Position numbers and translations under genes: made by a program. The notes below the pieces were generated by a model. That model saw nothing but the letters and a program-made list of their open reading frames with translations, ran no database searches and was not told where the DNA came from. 64,000 nt of DNA from Membranipora membranacea (taxonomy: Eukaryota > Bryozoa > Gymnolaemata > Cheilostomatida > Membraniporidae), in the NCBI GenBank assembly GCA_914767715.1, contig OU612074.1, positions 23,050,062 through 23,114,061 of the forward strand, written 5' to 3'. Positions within the stretch are counted from its first letter, which is position 1; each line of letters begins with the position of its first letter. This document shows, one piece after another, positions 50,986 to 63,670 of the stretch.

Positions 50986-52559
50986 ATATCTGATATTTTA
51001 ATCAACTTTCAGGCTGGGTCGGTTGGGATGGTTTGACACTGTAATAGGAGTTGAAGATATGACAATTTTCTCAGGATATGTTGTACCTAGTACATGTTGC
51101 ATAATCAGTCAAAATTTATGTAAACTAGCTACCCAGGAGAAGAAAAAAAATTGCAGAATGAATATTTTGACATTTCTCATATGCTTGAAATTGTGAAGGA
51201 TAAATCTAAAGACAGCTAACATTCACTTTCCATCTTCAGTTTATATAATCTCCTACATTAACTAGCAAACAATTTGAGGTTACCCTGACTAGCCAAATTA
51301 AACTACAGTCAATATTAACCTCAGGGGTAAGTTTGCTGCTCTCTTGCCTCTAAGAATTAATAATCAAGATCAGGAGAATTGAGCTTACCTTCCGAGATGA
51401 CGAATATGTACAAGTATTACTTCCTGTATATGATCCTATCCCCTGAGTCGTCTTAGTCCTGATTTCTGGTACTGTGACCAGACGATAGAAATTTCATTCT
51501 ACCATTCAAGACCTCACAATTTGAATTTGTAGATTTTGCAATCGAAAGGAATAATCGCTGTGGGAGAAAGTAGACAAACACGATTATTTATAATTAAGAG
51601 CATCAGGCAAAGACTAGAACAATGGCGATTTAATTGTATTGATTTTAGGACTGTAAAAGCAATAACGCACTGATCAGATGTACTTATTGTCAATCGATTA
51701 TTTGTAGTAAGACAATCCTTACTTTACTGCAGGCTACAAATCAGAGTGTAAGGCCTGCTCTGTGTGCACAGGACAGCGTGATGCTGTTTTCTAACAGCAG
51801 AAAAAGCAATACTGAACAAGTCAAGCAGCTTCCAAGTTAACTATAGCATACAGACAATATTTAATTTAGAAATCAAAATGATAAATATCAGCAGTTCAAA
51901 GGGGAATTTGAAGCGGAGAGTTTTCACAGCCCTTATTGTCAGAATGTTTAATTGACTCATCCAACCAATAGAATAAGTTGATCACTAATTGATTTGTCAA
52001 CATCTAAATATTTTGTTTATGATTATAATGATGCTCATTAGTGCACAACACATTGAAGTGGATTGCTCCCGAAACGTGTTTACCAGGATGAAAATTCTGG
52101 AGATTTGTTAACGAGGAAATGTCCTGGGAATTGTCTCCTCTCTCTCTGCATGTGGACATAACTCTTGGCGTTCAATTCATTGCTAAAATACTCATTATTT
52201 TATACAAGCTGCCGCCTTAACTAGTTAAAAATTGGTGCTAGCTAACATTTAGTCAGCCTCAGATTAGCTTAACTGAAGCCTATTTTCTATCACCTTACTG
52301 GGCACCACCACTGATTGATGTATTCCCCATCTTGTGTTGCACAAGCAAATGCAGTTTTCACACAACCTGGTTGTCTGTTGCCTCTGAACTTAATTGAGTT
52401 TGTAGGCTGTTGTCCACCTTACTGCTAGACCACTTCAGCGCTCGTCCCACGTCCTGCTTTTTTTATCTGCTGGTCCATCTAAATGTGAGGCTGCTACAGA
52501 CTGTAAATAATCTATAAACCAAAAGGCTGACAATCAACTGGTTTACAAAAACCTAGCAG

Positions 52560-52659
52560 AGTTATTGGACCCGTACCAAATTACGATGAGTTCTCCAAAG
52601 TGTTTGGTTGTCCTGTCGGTTCTGTGATGGAGACTGAGAAGACATGAACAGTCTGATAG
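52560..52659 (+). pseudogene. Orphan M13 terminal exon relic, spacer B-C
   Basis: Counterpart of the relic at 21017-21116, in the same place within the next unit. It reads VIGPVPNYDEFSKVFGCPVG, shares the TGA in place of the Cys codon, and has also changed the final Trp to TGA. The shared stop shows the relic was already dead when the unit duplicated. Confidence 0.8.
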
Positions 52660-53542
52660 AACTCGACACAACGTAATCAGCGACAGTAAAATTATCATAT
52701 CATAATCGCGCTAAACCGCTCGACCGATAAGGAGTTACAATTTTCAGGTCATCAACAGCAAAAAATATCACGTCATAGCCCCGCTCGACTGCTCGACTGA
52801 CAAGGAGTTACGATTTAAAGGTCATCAACAGCAGAAGTATAATATCCATGCTTTAATCATTGGATGCAGAGACATAACATCTGTTAGTTACTACTTAATA
52901 CTAAAACCATTCTTTATTTCTTAACTTGTATCTTGTATCACGGTCGACCGTGTTGTGGCATGTTCAGTGTGATTTCACCGCTGCACACAGACATTTCCGA
53001 AACTAATCAATATATTATTCCTACATTACCTCTGCTTTTGGATATAGCAGCAGCTATACATGTAATCACTCACTGGTGTTATCTTTAGTGTATGGAAGTC
53101 ATACATGTCACAGCATTCAAAGCATTGAGGTTTAGAGCACCTGCTCTCCACATATAGGTGTTCTTGTCCGGAGGAGTATTGATCAATTGTTTTGACCTCC
53201 TGCACTGTCAGATGTGTCTTATTACCTGCACAAAGATAAAGCTGAGTAATCAATGTGAAGCCAAAGGCTCAGTTGGGATTGGAACCAATCCTCATGTTTT
53301 TATTGGTAATAGAATATCTTTAGCTGCGCTGAGTTTGGTTAAATTTAATCCTCAATTTTCAAATTTTCATGTTTGTACTTCCAATTAGATGAGACAAGAA
53401 ACATCCAGTATCCATTCTTACTGCAGCACGCCCTGAAGACAATTATATAGACAGGGATGGTCTATTTCATCAGATATTTTTTTGTTTTCCTTGTCCTCCA
53501 GTAGCAGTAGGGATTATAAAATGGATATCAAGCAGTAGACAA

Positions 53543-53897
53543 GGTATGGTTTGCTTACATCAGGTACTAACGTAAGGTACTACTAACGTAAGGTACTACT
53601 AATGTATGGTACTTACATACGGTTCTTACAAATGGTACCTACGTATGTTTCTTACATATGGTACGCTTACGTATGGTACTTACGTATGATACTTATGCAT
53701 GGTACTTTCATGTGGTACTTTCATATGGTACTTACATATGGTAAGCTTACGTATGGTGTGCTTACCTACGGTACTTACATATGGTACATATGTGTGGTAC
53801 TTACGGACGGTACTTACGTATGGTACTTACATCTGGTACTTACATATGGTACATATGTGTGGTACTTACGTATGGTACTTACGTATGGTATGATGTA
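53543..53897 (+). repeat. 13-bp minisatellite, expanded in unit B
   Basis: About 355 bp of TATGGTACTTACR units and variants (TGTGGTACTT, TCTGGTACTTACA). Because the unit is not a multiple of 3, all frames stay open and give false ORFs rich in Tyr, Trp and Val. A (TATATC)n run follows at about 53935-53970. Confidence 0.85.
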
Positions 53898-54664
53898 TTT
53901 ACTTTCTCAGATAACTAGAGCAAAAGATGCGTTCTATATCTATATATATATCTATATCTATATCTAGATACACATTGAGTTCATCTAATTTTCTCAGATA
54001 ACTAGAGTAAAGATGCGTTCTGACTATAAATAACATCAGAATGTTAACGGAAAAAAATAAATGACACACACATCCATTTTCTCGCTAGTTTAGAGCCAAT
54101 TCGGTTGCAGTTAATCTTTCCTAGTTTGTGTGCAGGATTCATTAAAGATTGCATACACAACTTGCTTTGTTGCACCTGCGCCAGCAATTCTGTTTTTGCT
54201 TGTCACTTTCCTGTGTTAATTCTCACAAACATTGAATTTATTTGGCATTTAGCCAAGTGTCTCCATAAGGCAGAGCCATTCCTAAAAACGTCATGATAAT
54301 TTCAAACTTTACAGGTGCAAATTGGTATTCAAGTGTAAAAGTAATGTGCGCAATGGTTGAGGCTCTAAACTATACAATATCATCGCAATATAATATGAAA
54401 ATGAGTTATTACCGGCCTTTTGATTTATCCAGACGAGAAAAAAGGAGATGTATTTATCTTCATCTTACCTTTATCCATTTCAGCTTACCCTTGCATGGTA
54501 AACGCAGCTTGATGGAGAAGAAAATATATCGGAAAACCTAAAAAAAATGGTGTGTGCAATGGATGAAAACTTCCAGTGCAGTGTGGGTGATTTACTAGAG
54601 TACATTTTACAGATGTCTCAATTTTTTTATTATAAATTCTCTTGATTGAAAATCGGATGTCATA

Positions 54665-54897
54665 TCATTCGCCAATCCCAAAGCATGGGCGGTGAAATAT
54701 TAATGCCTTAATGGTGAGGCCGCAATATCTGCGCCAATTCGCTCTCAGTTTGCAGTTTCAGTTTCAGGCAGGTCCATGCACACCTGGGGGCCAACCAATC
54801 CCCAGTAGAAGATGGACTGAAGTGGGATTTGAGCCCACACTTTTCAACACTTGCGTGTTGAAGTCCGGCGCTCTAACCAGCTGAGACACCTCCTACT
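54665..54897 (-). repeat. tRNA-derived SINE, spacer B-C (minus)
   Basis: Counterpart of 23690-23921; one substitution in the B-box (GGGCTCAAATCCCAC). Confidence 0.75.
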
Positions 54898-57159
54898 GTT
54901 CATATTTCAGATGTAAATGTTCTTCAAGCAGATGTGAAAAAACCGAAGTCCTGTCTTGCCAATTGTAAAGATTTAATCCTGCTACTTTATACAAGCATTG
55001 TAATTCAGACTAATTAAAATTATGTTTTAGGGTTTGCTTTTGATAAAGTTTGTAATATGCTAGTTCTCTACTTTCTCTCAAGAAAAAAGAGATGAATAAA
55101 AGAGCTAAAAATCCCTGATTTACAACAGAAGGTGCTATGAAAGTTAATAAATAGAACCCTGAGGTACACCCAATGGCGAATCTGAAGCAAAGACCACGTC
55201 ATAGTTATATTGCGATGCCAACCTTTGCACTAAAAATTAGAGTCAGAACATCTGTTCTGAACCAGAGAAGCCGTGTTGATTCTGACATTGAAACCCTAAT
55301 GATAATCATCATCAATCATAGTGATACCAATGACATTCATAAATCTAGGGGTAGAAAGCCCTCTAAAGATATAGTTAGATAATATTTTGATAGAGAACTT
55401 GTCATAGTATTATTTCAAACCGGTCAAATCTAGATTGTCATATATGATTCAACATTTTATCAGCAGATTGAGATACAGCATTTTTCCTACATAAATGCAG
55501 AAGCAGTAACAATTTCAGTTCTGTGAGAAATACTACTTCCGGTAACAAAATTAACCCTTCATAACCCTTTATGACAGGAATGATCAATTCAATCAACATC
55601 ACATTATGAGAGATCTTCCAAATTATATCTATCATAAACTGTGCATTAACATCTTTGTGATGTTTATTTTTCTTAAATTTTTGGGTAGACCTAAAGTTCA
55701 ATATACATATTTAAATAGATATCAATTGTGATACATTTTCCAGCAGATTATGCGGAGATCAAACTACAATATTTGTTTCTATATAAATACCAAAAAAGCA
55801 ACAACAAAAGATAATCTAGTTTGAAGAGATATTTTTCTCCCCATTACCAAGTTAACCCATTGAAACTGAGGGCAGATCTATTGCAACTTATAACTATCTC
55901 ATGAGATTGTGCTTTCACTCAACAGCCATCTTGGTTTCAATTACTACTAGAATGCTGGGCAAAGTCAAGTAGCAAATTGGTCATAGCAGTGCAAACAGCA
56001 GGCAAGTATTGAACATTTCTACCTGCTTACAAAAATCTGAATGTTGCGTTAACAACGGAGGTTATACTATGAAGTACAACAGTCAAAATGGCCTGAAAGA
56101 GCTTGAGAGTTTTACAATCAAGGGATGTCGATATCCTACAACTACAAACGTTTTGCCCTAATTGAAATCAGTAATGAGTAAGTTATAGTAAGTCAAGGTA
56201 AGTCGAACCCAATTGAGAATTGATGGTACAGTTCATGGCAAAGTTTTAATTGCTTATTAAATGCCTGACATGGCGCTATTCTGACGTATTCATTTTTGTA
56301 AATATGAATATGAATATATACATATCAAAAAAAAAAATATATATATATCAAACAAGCCATGGAGAGAGTTGTGTTCGGGTCTAAAGCGATTCGATTCTCT
56401 GGATTTCTATCAAAGCGACGCTTTGCATTATCTGTTGCATTTTCTGTTGCATAAAATGACATCTGAGACTAGTTTATTCTTCGAGGTTTAAATTTTAAAA
56501 TGCAACTCAACTACCTTATAGAACAGCTCAGTAGTAGTGCCCTGTCTTGCCTAGTCATTCTTACTGACATTTAGCAATTTAAGTAACAGCTCAGACGTCA
56601 AGAGAATATGTCAAAAAAATACGCCAACTGAAATATAATATTATTTTCATGAGCTCTTTCTGCTATCAACACAAACTAAAAGATGATCAGTGTTTGAATA
56701 ATTTGACTGTGTCACTATGATATGACGATGCTATTCCAAGCAAAAACCTGACAATAATAAGTGACAATAAAAATCTGATCAATTACAAAAATTGTTGCAC
56801 GAGAAAACCAGCTGGGTGACAAAAGGTTAGATACTGCATGTCCTAGGCTTCTTGAAAGCAGACACCAGAATCTGTATTTGGTGAGCACTTGAAGGAAAAA
56901 CACAGCTTGAGGGAGGCATACAGTCACAAGAACTTTATCAAGCCAAAATTTGCGATGGAGGGTCGATTCAGTACATCCACCACAAAGTAAGTACAGTTCA
57001 GAGTACATGCGTTGCAATGTCACCATATTTAAACATTTATGGTGGTCAATCAGATTTCTCTTCCGAAAGCTGAGCGAGCTTCTTTAAGATTCAGCTGATA
57101 TGACTTTCCCACAATTATTCCGTGATGTCACAGCTGAAAATAGTAGGATTAAGACAAAT

Positions 57160-57189
57160 AGGAGGGGGGATGTTTTGGGGGGGGGGTGT
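57160..57189 (+). other. G-rich tract in intron 1, copy C
   Basis: Counterpart of 26165-26211, shortened but still with G-runs of 6 and 10. Confidence 0.55.
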
Positions 57190-58451
57190 TTTGCAATAAT
57201 TCTGAAAGAGTCTCCGTTGTCTATGCTGTCCGAAAAGAGGGTAAATATGCTCCAGTCTTCTGGGACCATATTACATTGGTACCCTTAGTGTACCCTTTGT
57301 TAAATGTAATTCATAAACGAAAGTATCAACAACTAAGGATACATATCAGGCATACATATTATGTATCCTTGAAGCAGAGTACAGAGGCTACATATTTCAA
57401 TCTGGAGTTTGCTACACTTTCTCTGAAAACTAAAATATTCCGATACATGAGGTGCTGGTCTGCACCCCACAGTTACTCATTAATACGCTTTGCATATGTA
57501 CCTCAAGGGTACAACATAATTATCCTTTTGCCTGCTATATGTGTCATTTTTTCTTTGAAAGTATAGCCCTTGCCAGACTGTATTCTCAAAATTAATCATC
57601 TATTTTCACACAAAAATTTAAATTGCTGCTAATGAAAACTTCCCTCAATGGAATCCGATGTCATCTATATCAGTTTCTAAGATCATCTCCAAATAAATAA
57701 TAAATACCTATTTGAGTATGTTGTTTCATTTCAGTCTGCGTCTAACCTATGGCCTAACACCCGTACTTTTCGTTACAATGAATGAGCCCAATTCCCATTG
57801 ACATAGGTAAAATCTTAAGACAAGAAGGCATACCTTCTGAGTAATATCCAAAGACTTTGATAACTTACGAGCCTCAAAATATAATCTATTAAAAACCAAT
57901 TTATTATTTTTGAGATGAATATGCTAGCCGATGTCCCACATTGTAACATTGAAACAATGAAACTGCGATAAGTGAGATCTGAGTTTTGAGATATGAAACC
58001 CATATATTATTATTTTGCTCAACCCTCAAACTAACAGGTGAATATTACTTACTTTCAATCGCTACAGGCTGATACAGAAGAGTAAAAAGATATTTACTAA
58101 ATACTTAATCGCTGCCTCGGCAGCAGCTCTCGTCTTTCTTATCATCACTATAGCACTGGTTATAGCCTTGGCTTCTCGGGGAAAATCATGCAACAAGTCA
58201 GTCATAGCAGAGCAACAAGCAGGTTAGTCTTAGCTCAAGTCTTTCTCATATCTGTTAATTAACACGGAGAGTGGCACATCTTCTATCCTGCTCCCCGCAA
58301 TGTCTTCCGTTTATAACTGCCTACAAGGTTCGGTGATTTCTTTCATTTGCAATCTCCTGTGAGTTACCTCAAAACTACAATTATTTAAATAAATTGATGA
58401 GTGAGCTTCCTAATTACAAAACAAACAAAGCTGCTCCTGTGCATTGAATCT

Positions 58452-58595
58452 GTTACGATATAACATACAGTGGTGTTCGTACCGCTGCACAACACACAGT
58501 CTACAACCTCCTCATGGCCAGCCCCAGCAGAATAAACCCTCCCCTATGTGTTTGTGAGCATCTCAATCAATCTCATTGATTCCTCAGTGCATCAC
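58452..58595 (+). repeat. Unclassified interspersed repeat, intron 2 copy C
   Basis: Counterpart of 27474-27620, with a small deletion after CACAACACACAG. Confidence 0.5.
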
Positions 58596-58978
58596 TTCTT
58601 GCTCTTTATCTATTAATTACATTGCTGATGATTTGTAGGTGGTGAGTCTGATGTGTGTTTGACAGCAGCTTGTGCACAAGCAGGTGAGTTAAAACTGAAC
58701 TTATTTGATCAAGGTAACAAGTGAGAACTTTTAGGATTTGTAAATATTTTTCCTACAAGTGTTTATTGTCTTATAATTGCATGGAGAATAAGGTTTAAAA
58801 ATGCGACTAAAAATTACCAAGTGGCTTATCAGATAGTTGGAAATCAGAATTATGACAGCACTGTAGTCCCTAGTAACCCCTGTAATCCCTAGACTGTGAA
58901 TTCAAATTCTACTGAAATATTATGACTTTCAAAAAGGCAAAATCATGTCACAAAATCTACTCTCTGGTGATGATTTAA

Positions 58979-59624
58979 AGACTTTGTTTGAGGCTGCTCT
59001 TTTGTATCACATCTTATTCTCCATATTTTATTCTATCATGTGAGCGATTTTCAGCTTTATAATCCAAATATTGAGGAAGTTATGGCATCTCTAACTTCCA
59101 AGGTGACGGCAATAAGAATCAGCCGCCAATCCCTAGGGTACGTCACAACCATCATACCTATTACGATACACTAATGAATATGTTGATGATCAAACTGTTA
59201 AAATCTGTAACGGTTTCCAACCAAGGTCCAAATGACTTTGCAGGCGACGCCGCTAACACTGAGCTATATTGTCTTCTGGCTGACCTAGTTGGTGCAAGTG
59301 CCGTGATGGTAGCGGCGTTGCCTATAGGTATGGGGACCCGGGTTCGATTCCACCCAGGTGTGAATTTTGATCATCATCTTATCTGTGTGATTATAAGTGT
59401 ATTAACTAATAACTCATAATGTCTATATCACATGTCTATGGTTGTGACATACCCCAGGGGAAACATCCGCTTATTCCCAATGCCGATTGAAGGCAATCAC
59501 CCTGGAAGTTTGAGAGGCCATAACTACCTCAATATTTGGATTCTAAAGCTGAAAATCGCTCACATGATAGAATAAAATATGGAGAATAAGATGTGATACA
59601 AAAGAGCAGCCTCAAACAAAGTCT
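58979..59624. mobile_element. TTAA-flanked MITE with long inverted repeats, copy C intron 3
   Basis: A 646-bp element beginning AGACTTTGTTTGAGGCTGCT and ending with its reverse complement. TTAA duplicated at 58975-58978 and 59625-59628; copy B has the empty site GATTTAAGAG at about 28008. Terminal inverted repeats reach about 180 bp (roughly 58979-59160 and 59440-59624) with scattered mismatches. The core holds a tRNA-like segment with a good B-box (GGTTCGATTCC, 59341-59351). No transposase. TTAA targeting is characteristic of piggyBac-type transposons; the assignment is inferred from the target site only. Confidence 0.85.
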
Positions 59625-59683
59625 TTAAGAGTTGGAACTTTATTAGCTGAAAAAAGTTGTCATAAACATACTTTGGGAGTGAG

Positions 59684-59800
59684 AGGGCTTGATTTGTTAG
59701 TGCGCCAATTTTCAGCATGCAAAGTGTTGAAGGTCGTGGGTTCAGACATTGATGCCTCGTCCTTCAGGCATCTGCTTTTCTGCTGCCTGTAATTAAGAAT
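59684..59800 (+). repeat. Degenerate SINE in intron 3, copy C
   Basis: Counterpart of 28055-28180, lying just after the TTAA MITE. Confidence 0.45.
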
Positions 59801-60512
59801 TTCTATCCATCAAAATGAAAATTCTGCTTACTCATCCTCTCAAAATCGAATTAATCAATACTATTCATGAAATGAGGAACTCATAGTGCTTTCATAACAG
59901 AGAAATCATGAAACTAAATAGACATCATGAAAGCTGATTTAATCTTTGTCACCTTGTTAATTTATATTGGCTGCAGGTGTCTATGAAATATTTGTCAGCT
60001 GCTATCGAATTTTCTCTTCTTCACAGAATTGTTTAAACAATTTTTTACTTAGGAATATAAAAAACTTGTTTGAAAAAAATGGGGCCGAAGATGAGCCCAA
60101 AACATAAAAGATGTAGCCTATCATAGAGAGATTTGACGACAAAAAACCATAAGAGCTGGGACTCGGATCGATAGAGGGTAACACACGGCAGTAATCAATC
60201 ACATTGTGGACCAAATTAATATTGTTAATTGTCATATAACTGACATAATTTGGTTATTTTTTGTGTATAGGCATGTCCATCCTGTTTTCATCCTTTCTTC
60301 ATTGTTCACTACCTTGTCTCATAGTCATTGGGTTTGAACCTTTATGAAACATGATATTATTTGCTTCCCTGCACTGATCAGTTCAATGAAGCTCATATCA
60401 CTATTAGTATTATATTATTTATTCATTAGCAAGCAAAATGATTGACAGTCTTGACACAACTGTTGACCCCTGCGATGATTTCTATCAGTATTCCTGTGGA
60501 GGATGGATCGAT

Positions 60513-60515
60513 TAG
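60513..60515 (+). other. Premature TAG in copy C exon 4
   Basis: In the frame set by the acceptor at 60430, codon 28 of the complete codons is TAG, where copy B has AAG. It follows GGWID directly. It would end the protein at about residue 106, before the catalytic domain. Confidence 0.85.
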
Positions 60516-60803
60516 ACTGTAATACCAGAATCTGATATCAACTACTCAAAGTTCAGAGAGCTCAGAAATGAAATGGCAGTGCTGATCAGGGGTGAGACTT
60601 AGTTTAGCCACTTTATGATTTTATCGGAGTTGGCTGCCGAATGTTGTTTGGTATATCTTTTTTACCTCTTGATTGATATGGCAACAAGTTTCTCCCTGAA
60701 CTATCGATTTCCTACACTGGTACTATATCCCGATGCAAAAAATTGTTTTTTTTTTAAATTTGCGAATCTTTAAATTAGCATTTGGACTATGGACTTTGGA
60801 CTT

Positions 60804-61060
60804 TGGACTCGGTTGGTTAGAACGCTGCCGTTTAATATGCACATGTTGCAGGTCGTTGGTTCAAATCCCAGTGCATTCCATCGACTACTGGGGTTTGGTT
60901 GGCCCAAAGGTGTGCTCTGACCTGCCTGCAAATGAAGAGCAAACTGGCGCGGATGTTGCGGCCATGCTATTGAGGCACTAAAATTTCGCCGTCCGTGATT
61001 CGGTTTGTGGCAAGTGATTTGACATCTGATTTTAATCAACCTTTAACCGACCATTTTAAT
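60804..61060 (+). repeat. tRNA-derived SINE in intron 4, copy C
   Basis: Same insertion as in A and B, but the head before CTCGGTTGGTTAGAACG is replaced by a short TTTGGACTATGGACTTTGGA slippage run. B-box is TTGGTTCAAATCCC. Confidence 0.65.
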
Positions 61061-62780
61061 CAATCGTTATCTGAATCCTAGACCAGAGACATGCCAGAAC
61101 CAAGACAAAAAATGGAGTAGTGGCAATATTTTTTTCTGTTTTTTTTATAGATTTATTGCTAGAAGAGAATTTGTCGTCAGATACAAAATCAATGTTGGAG
61201 GCTAAAGACATGTACAAGGCTTGCGTCAACAACGGTACGACCAAGTGATTGCATCTTCTGGGCTGATTACCTCTAAATGTTTGAAATATTCAAGAATGCT
61301 GATGTTAGAATTTAACAACATTAATCAAGAATTTTGGTGGTTTCATCAAGCCCAAAGCTATGACAGTCATAAAAACAGGGTGTTGTTGACAGATGATAGC
61401 TTCAGAACAAATGATACCTTATTAGATACACCATGGCCGTAGTTTAGAAAAAATGGTAGGGGAGGAAAAAGTGTGAGGCGATTCCGCAGTATCACCAGAA
61501 GGGGTGCTGTAAGCTCTTCCCCAAGCAATTTAAGGTATATAAATAGCAATGGAAATCCCAGAGGAGCTGATAATGACATAGAATATAGTGTTTTTAGGTC
61601 ACTGTATTCAGCTTTCTAGGGAAAGCAGTGCCTCCCTGCTTCCCCTAGAACTACGCCCTGCACACAGTTGATGAGCTTTTCTTACCAGCTTCAATTTTTC
61701 GGGATAAATCCAAATGAATGTAAAATGCAATAATCATATCAAACAGAGTTTCTTATACAAAACACTATGTTTGTCCCTATTTCAGATAAAAAAGAGGAAG
61801 TGGGAGTTGCCCCACTTCGTGACCTTCACACTGACTTAGGTGGATGGCCTATTTCTGATCCTGCCTGGAACGAGACTGAGTTTGACCTGTTATATACACT
61901 GAGTGAGCTGAGTTTGCTCGGTCATAAGTATCTGGTGGATGTTTCAGTGTCTGCGGATGAAAAGGACAGCAAAGTTAATATTGTTAAGGTAAGTAAAATT
62001 GTGAAGTCTCCAAAGGGCAATGATATTAAACTTCAATGACATGAACGCCCCATGGTGCAACTACCTGATTAATTATCTATATCACATCTCAGGAAGTCTC
62101 TATCCTAAGAATGATTCAAATATAGGTATACATCTTGTGTCTTCGGTCAACAATTTTCTTTACCTATAGCTGGACCAGTTTGTAATTAGCCTGCCTCACA
62201 AGAACTATTACTCTGAGCCTGAGTTCGCTAAAGAGAGGAACGCATACAAGACCTACATCAGAGAGATAGCGATGGCCATGGGTGCTGACAACAAGACTGT
62301 TGACAAAGATGTCAACGATATTATGGAGTTTGAGACATACTTTGCAAATGTATGTACAAGTCTACCATGGGTTCAAATCATTCAGCTGGCGTTCTTAACA
62401 AATGCAAGTTGTATCATAACAAGAATATTCACATTTCATATTGATGAATTTGATATATTCTCTCTCCAACAATTGCTCAGTAATTTTACAAGAAATTAAC
62501 CAATATTTTTAGCCTCTCAAGGTTGCCACTAGTTGTTAAGAAATCACTGCTGAAAAAATAAGCAATGGTTACGTAAGGAAACTTTATCATTATAGTGACA
62601 TAATCGCTCCTTGATTTTTGAAAAGCAGATAAAGCTCCAATACATCCTAGTAGGTTCTCAAAATGCTGACAAATTCTGTGAAATTTTAAGAACATTTTCA
62701 ACACTCCAATTATACGGGGTGGGGGATGTTAGTTCATTAGTTGTTACTATGTTGAGATGACATTTTCTTCATTATTATAG

Positions 62781-62863
62781 ATCTCCACAGAGCGTGAGAA
62801 CAGAGGGGTACTCCCATATAACAGAGCCAAGGTCTCAGACCTCACTACAAATTATCTGATAAG
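62781..62863 (+). pseudogene. Copy C exon 8 with 1-nt deletion
   Basis: Copies A (2330-2413) and B (31262-31345) have 84-nt exons ending in codons for TTKLSDK. Copy C has one A fewer in the ACAAAATTA run (about 62846-62853), so the exon is 83 nt and the frame shifts before the donor. Confidence 0.8.
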
Positions 62864-63259
62864 GTGGGAATCAGCACTTTGTAGCAATTAAAACTGCCAT
62901 AACTGTACTCATTGTGTTTCAGCTGACATGGGAAGACCAGATGGGAGAATTAAATAAAAGTCATAGGGCTTTAGTTTGAAGTTTACGCCAACCAAGAGCT
63001 TTTGAAGTATCTTGATTTAAAAATTAAAGTTCAGAGTCTTTAAACATCAGTGCTCATCTAGTCACGGTGACAGGATGAAAACTGTTCTTTTTTAGGCTGG
63101 TCACATTTTCTCAGCCAGTTTCCACTACAATTAAATACAACTCTCCTTTTTTGATGGTTTAAAGTTAAGTTGGACATGCATATTTTAATTATTGTTTGAT
63201 TTCCAACCTGACCTCTGAAGGATATAGCTCGCCGTAGATGAATCTTATGATGACTTAGC

Positions 63260-63670
63260 CTTTCTGAATTGAATCGAATTTATTTTGGTAATTGTGTTAG
63301 AAACGCATTCCAATTTAGGTGTGAACAGTTTCTCTCTCGGTTGTTTAGCAGACAAATACTAAAAGGCACAAAGCTGCACAAAAATCTTGATATTCTAACT
63401 TTTGGCATGATAAAATATTTACGATTACTTTAATAACAATTGTGTAAAATGTGTCTATCCTCAGCTATAACATGTTGAGCTAAATTAAAATACTCATGTC
63501 AACAAAGCCGTCAGCTTCAAAAATGAAGCTGTTTTTTAAAAACAAACTTAAAAGCATATTCTTTTGTCTTTCAATAGCACCAGTATACCAGTGTTCAATA
63601 TTGTAGGTAAAAATGGGTTGGATCAGTGATTGAAAGAGATAATGATCAAACGCCGAGTGCCCCTATTTCG
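63260..63670 (-). mobile_element. LINE 3' fragment in intron 8, copy C
   Basis: Same insertion as in A and B. The tail has one substitution (ATTCGATTC). Confidence 0.6.

Noticed and set aside
53602-53967. 121-codon open frame rich in Tyr, Trp, Met and Val
   Set aside because: It is the translation of the 13-bp minisatellite; the unit length is not divisible by 3 and all frames are open.
59225-59360. tRNA gene inside the TTAA MITE
   Set aside because: The B-box is good, but no cloverleaf could be closed by eye; treated as a tRNA-like core.
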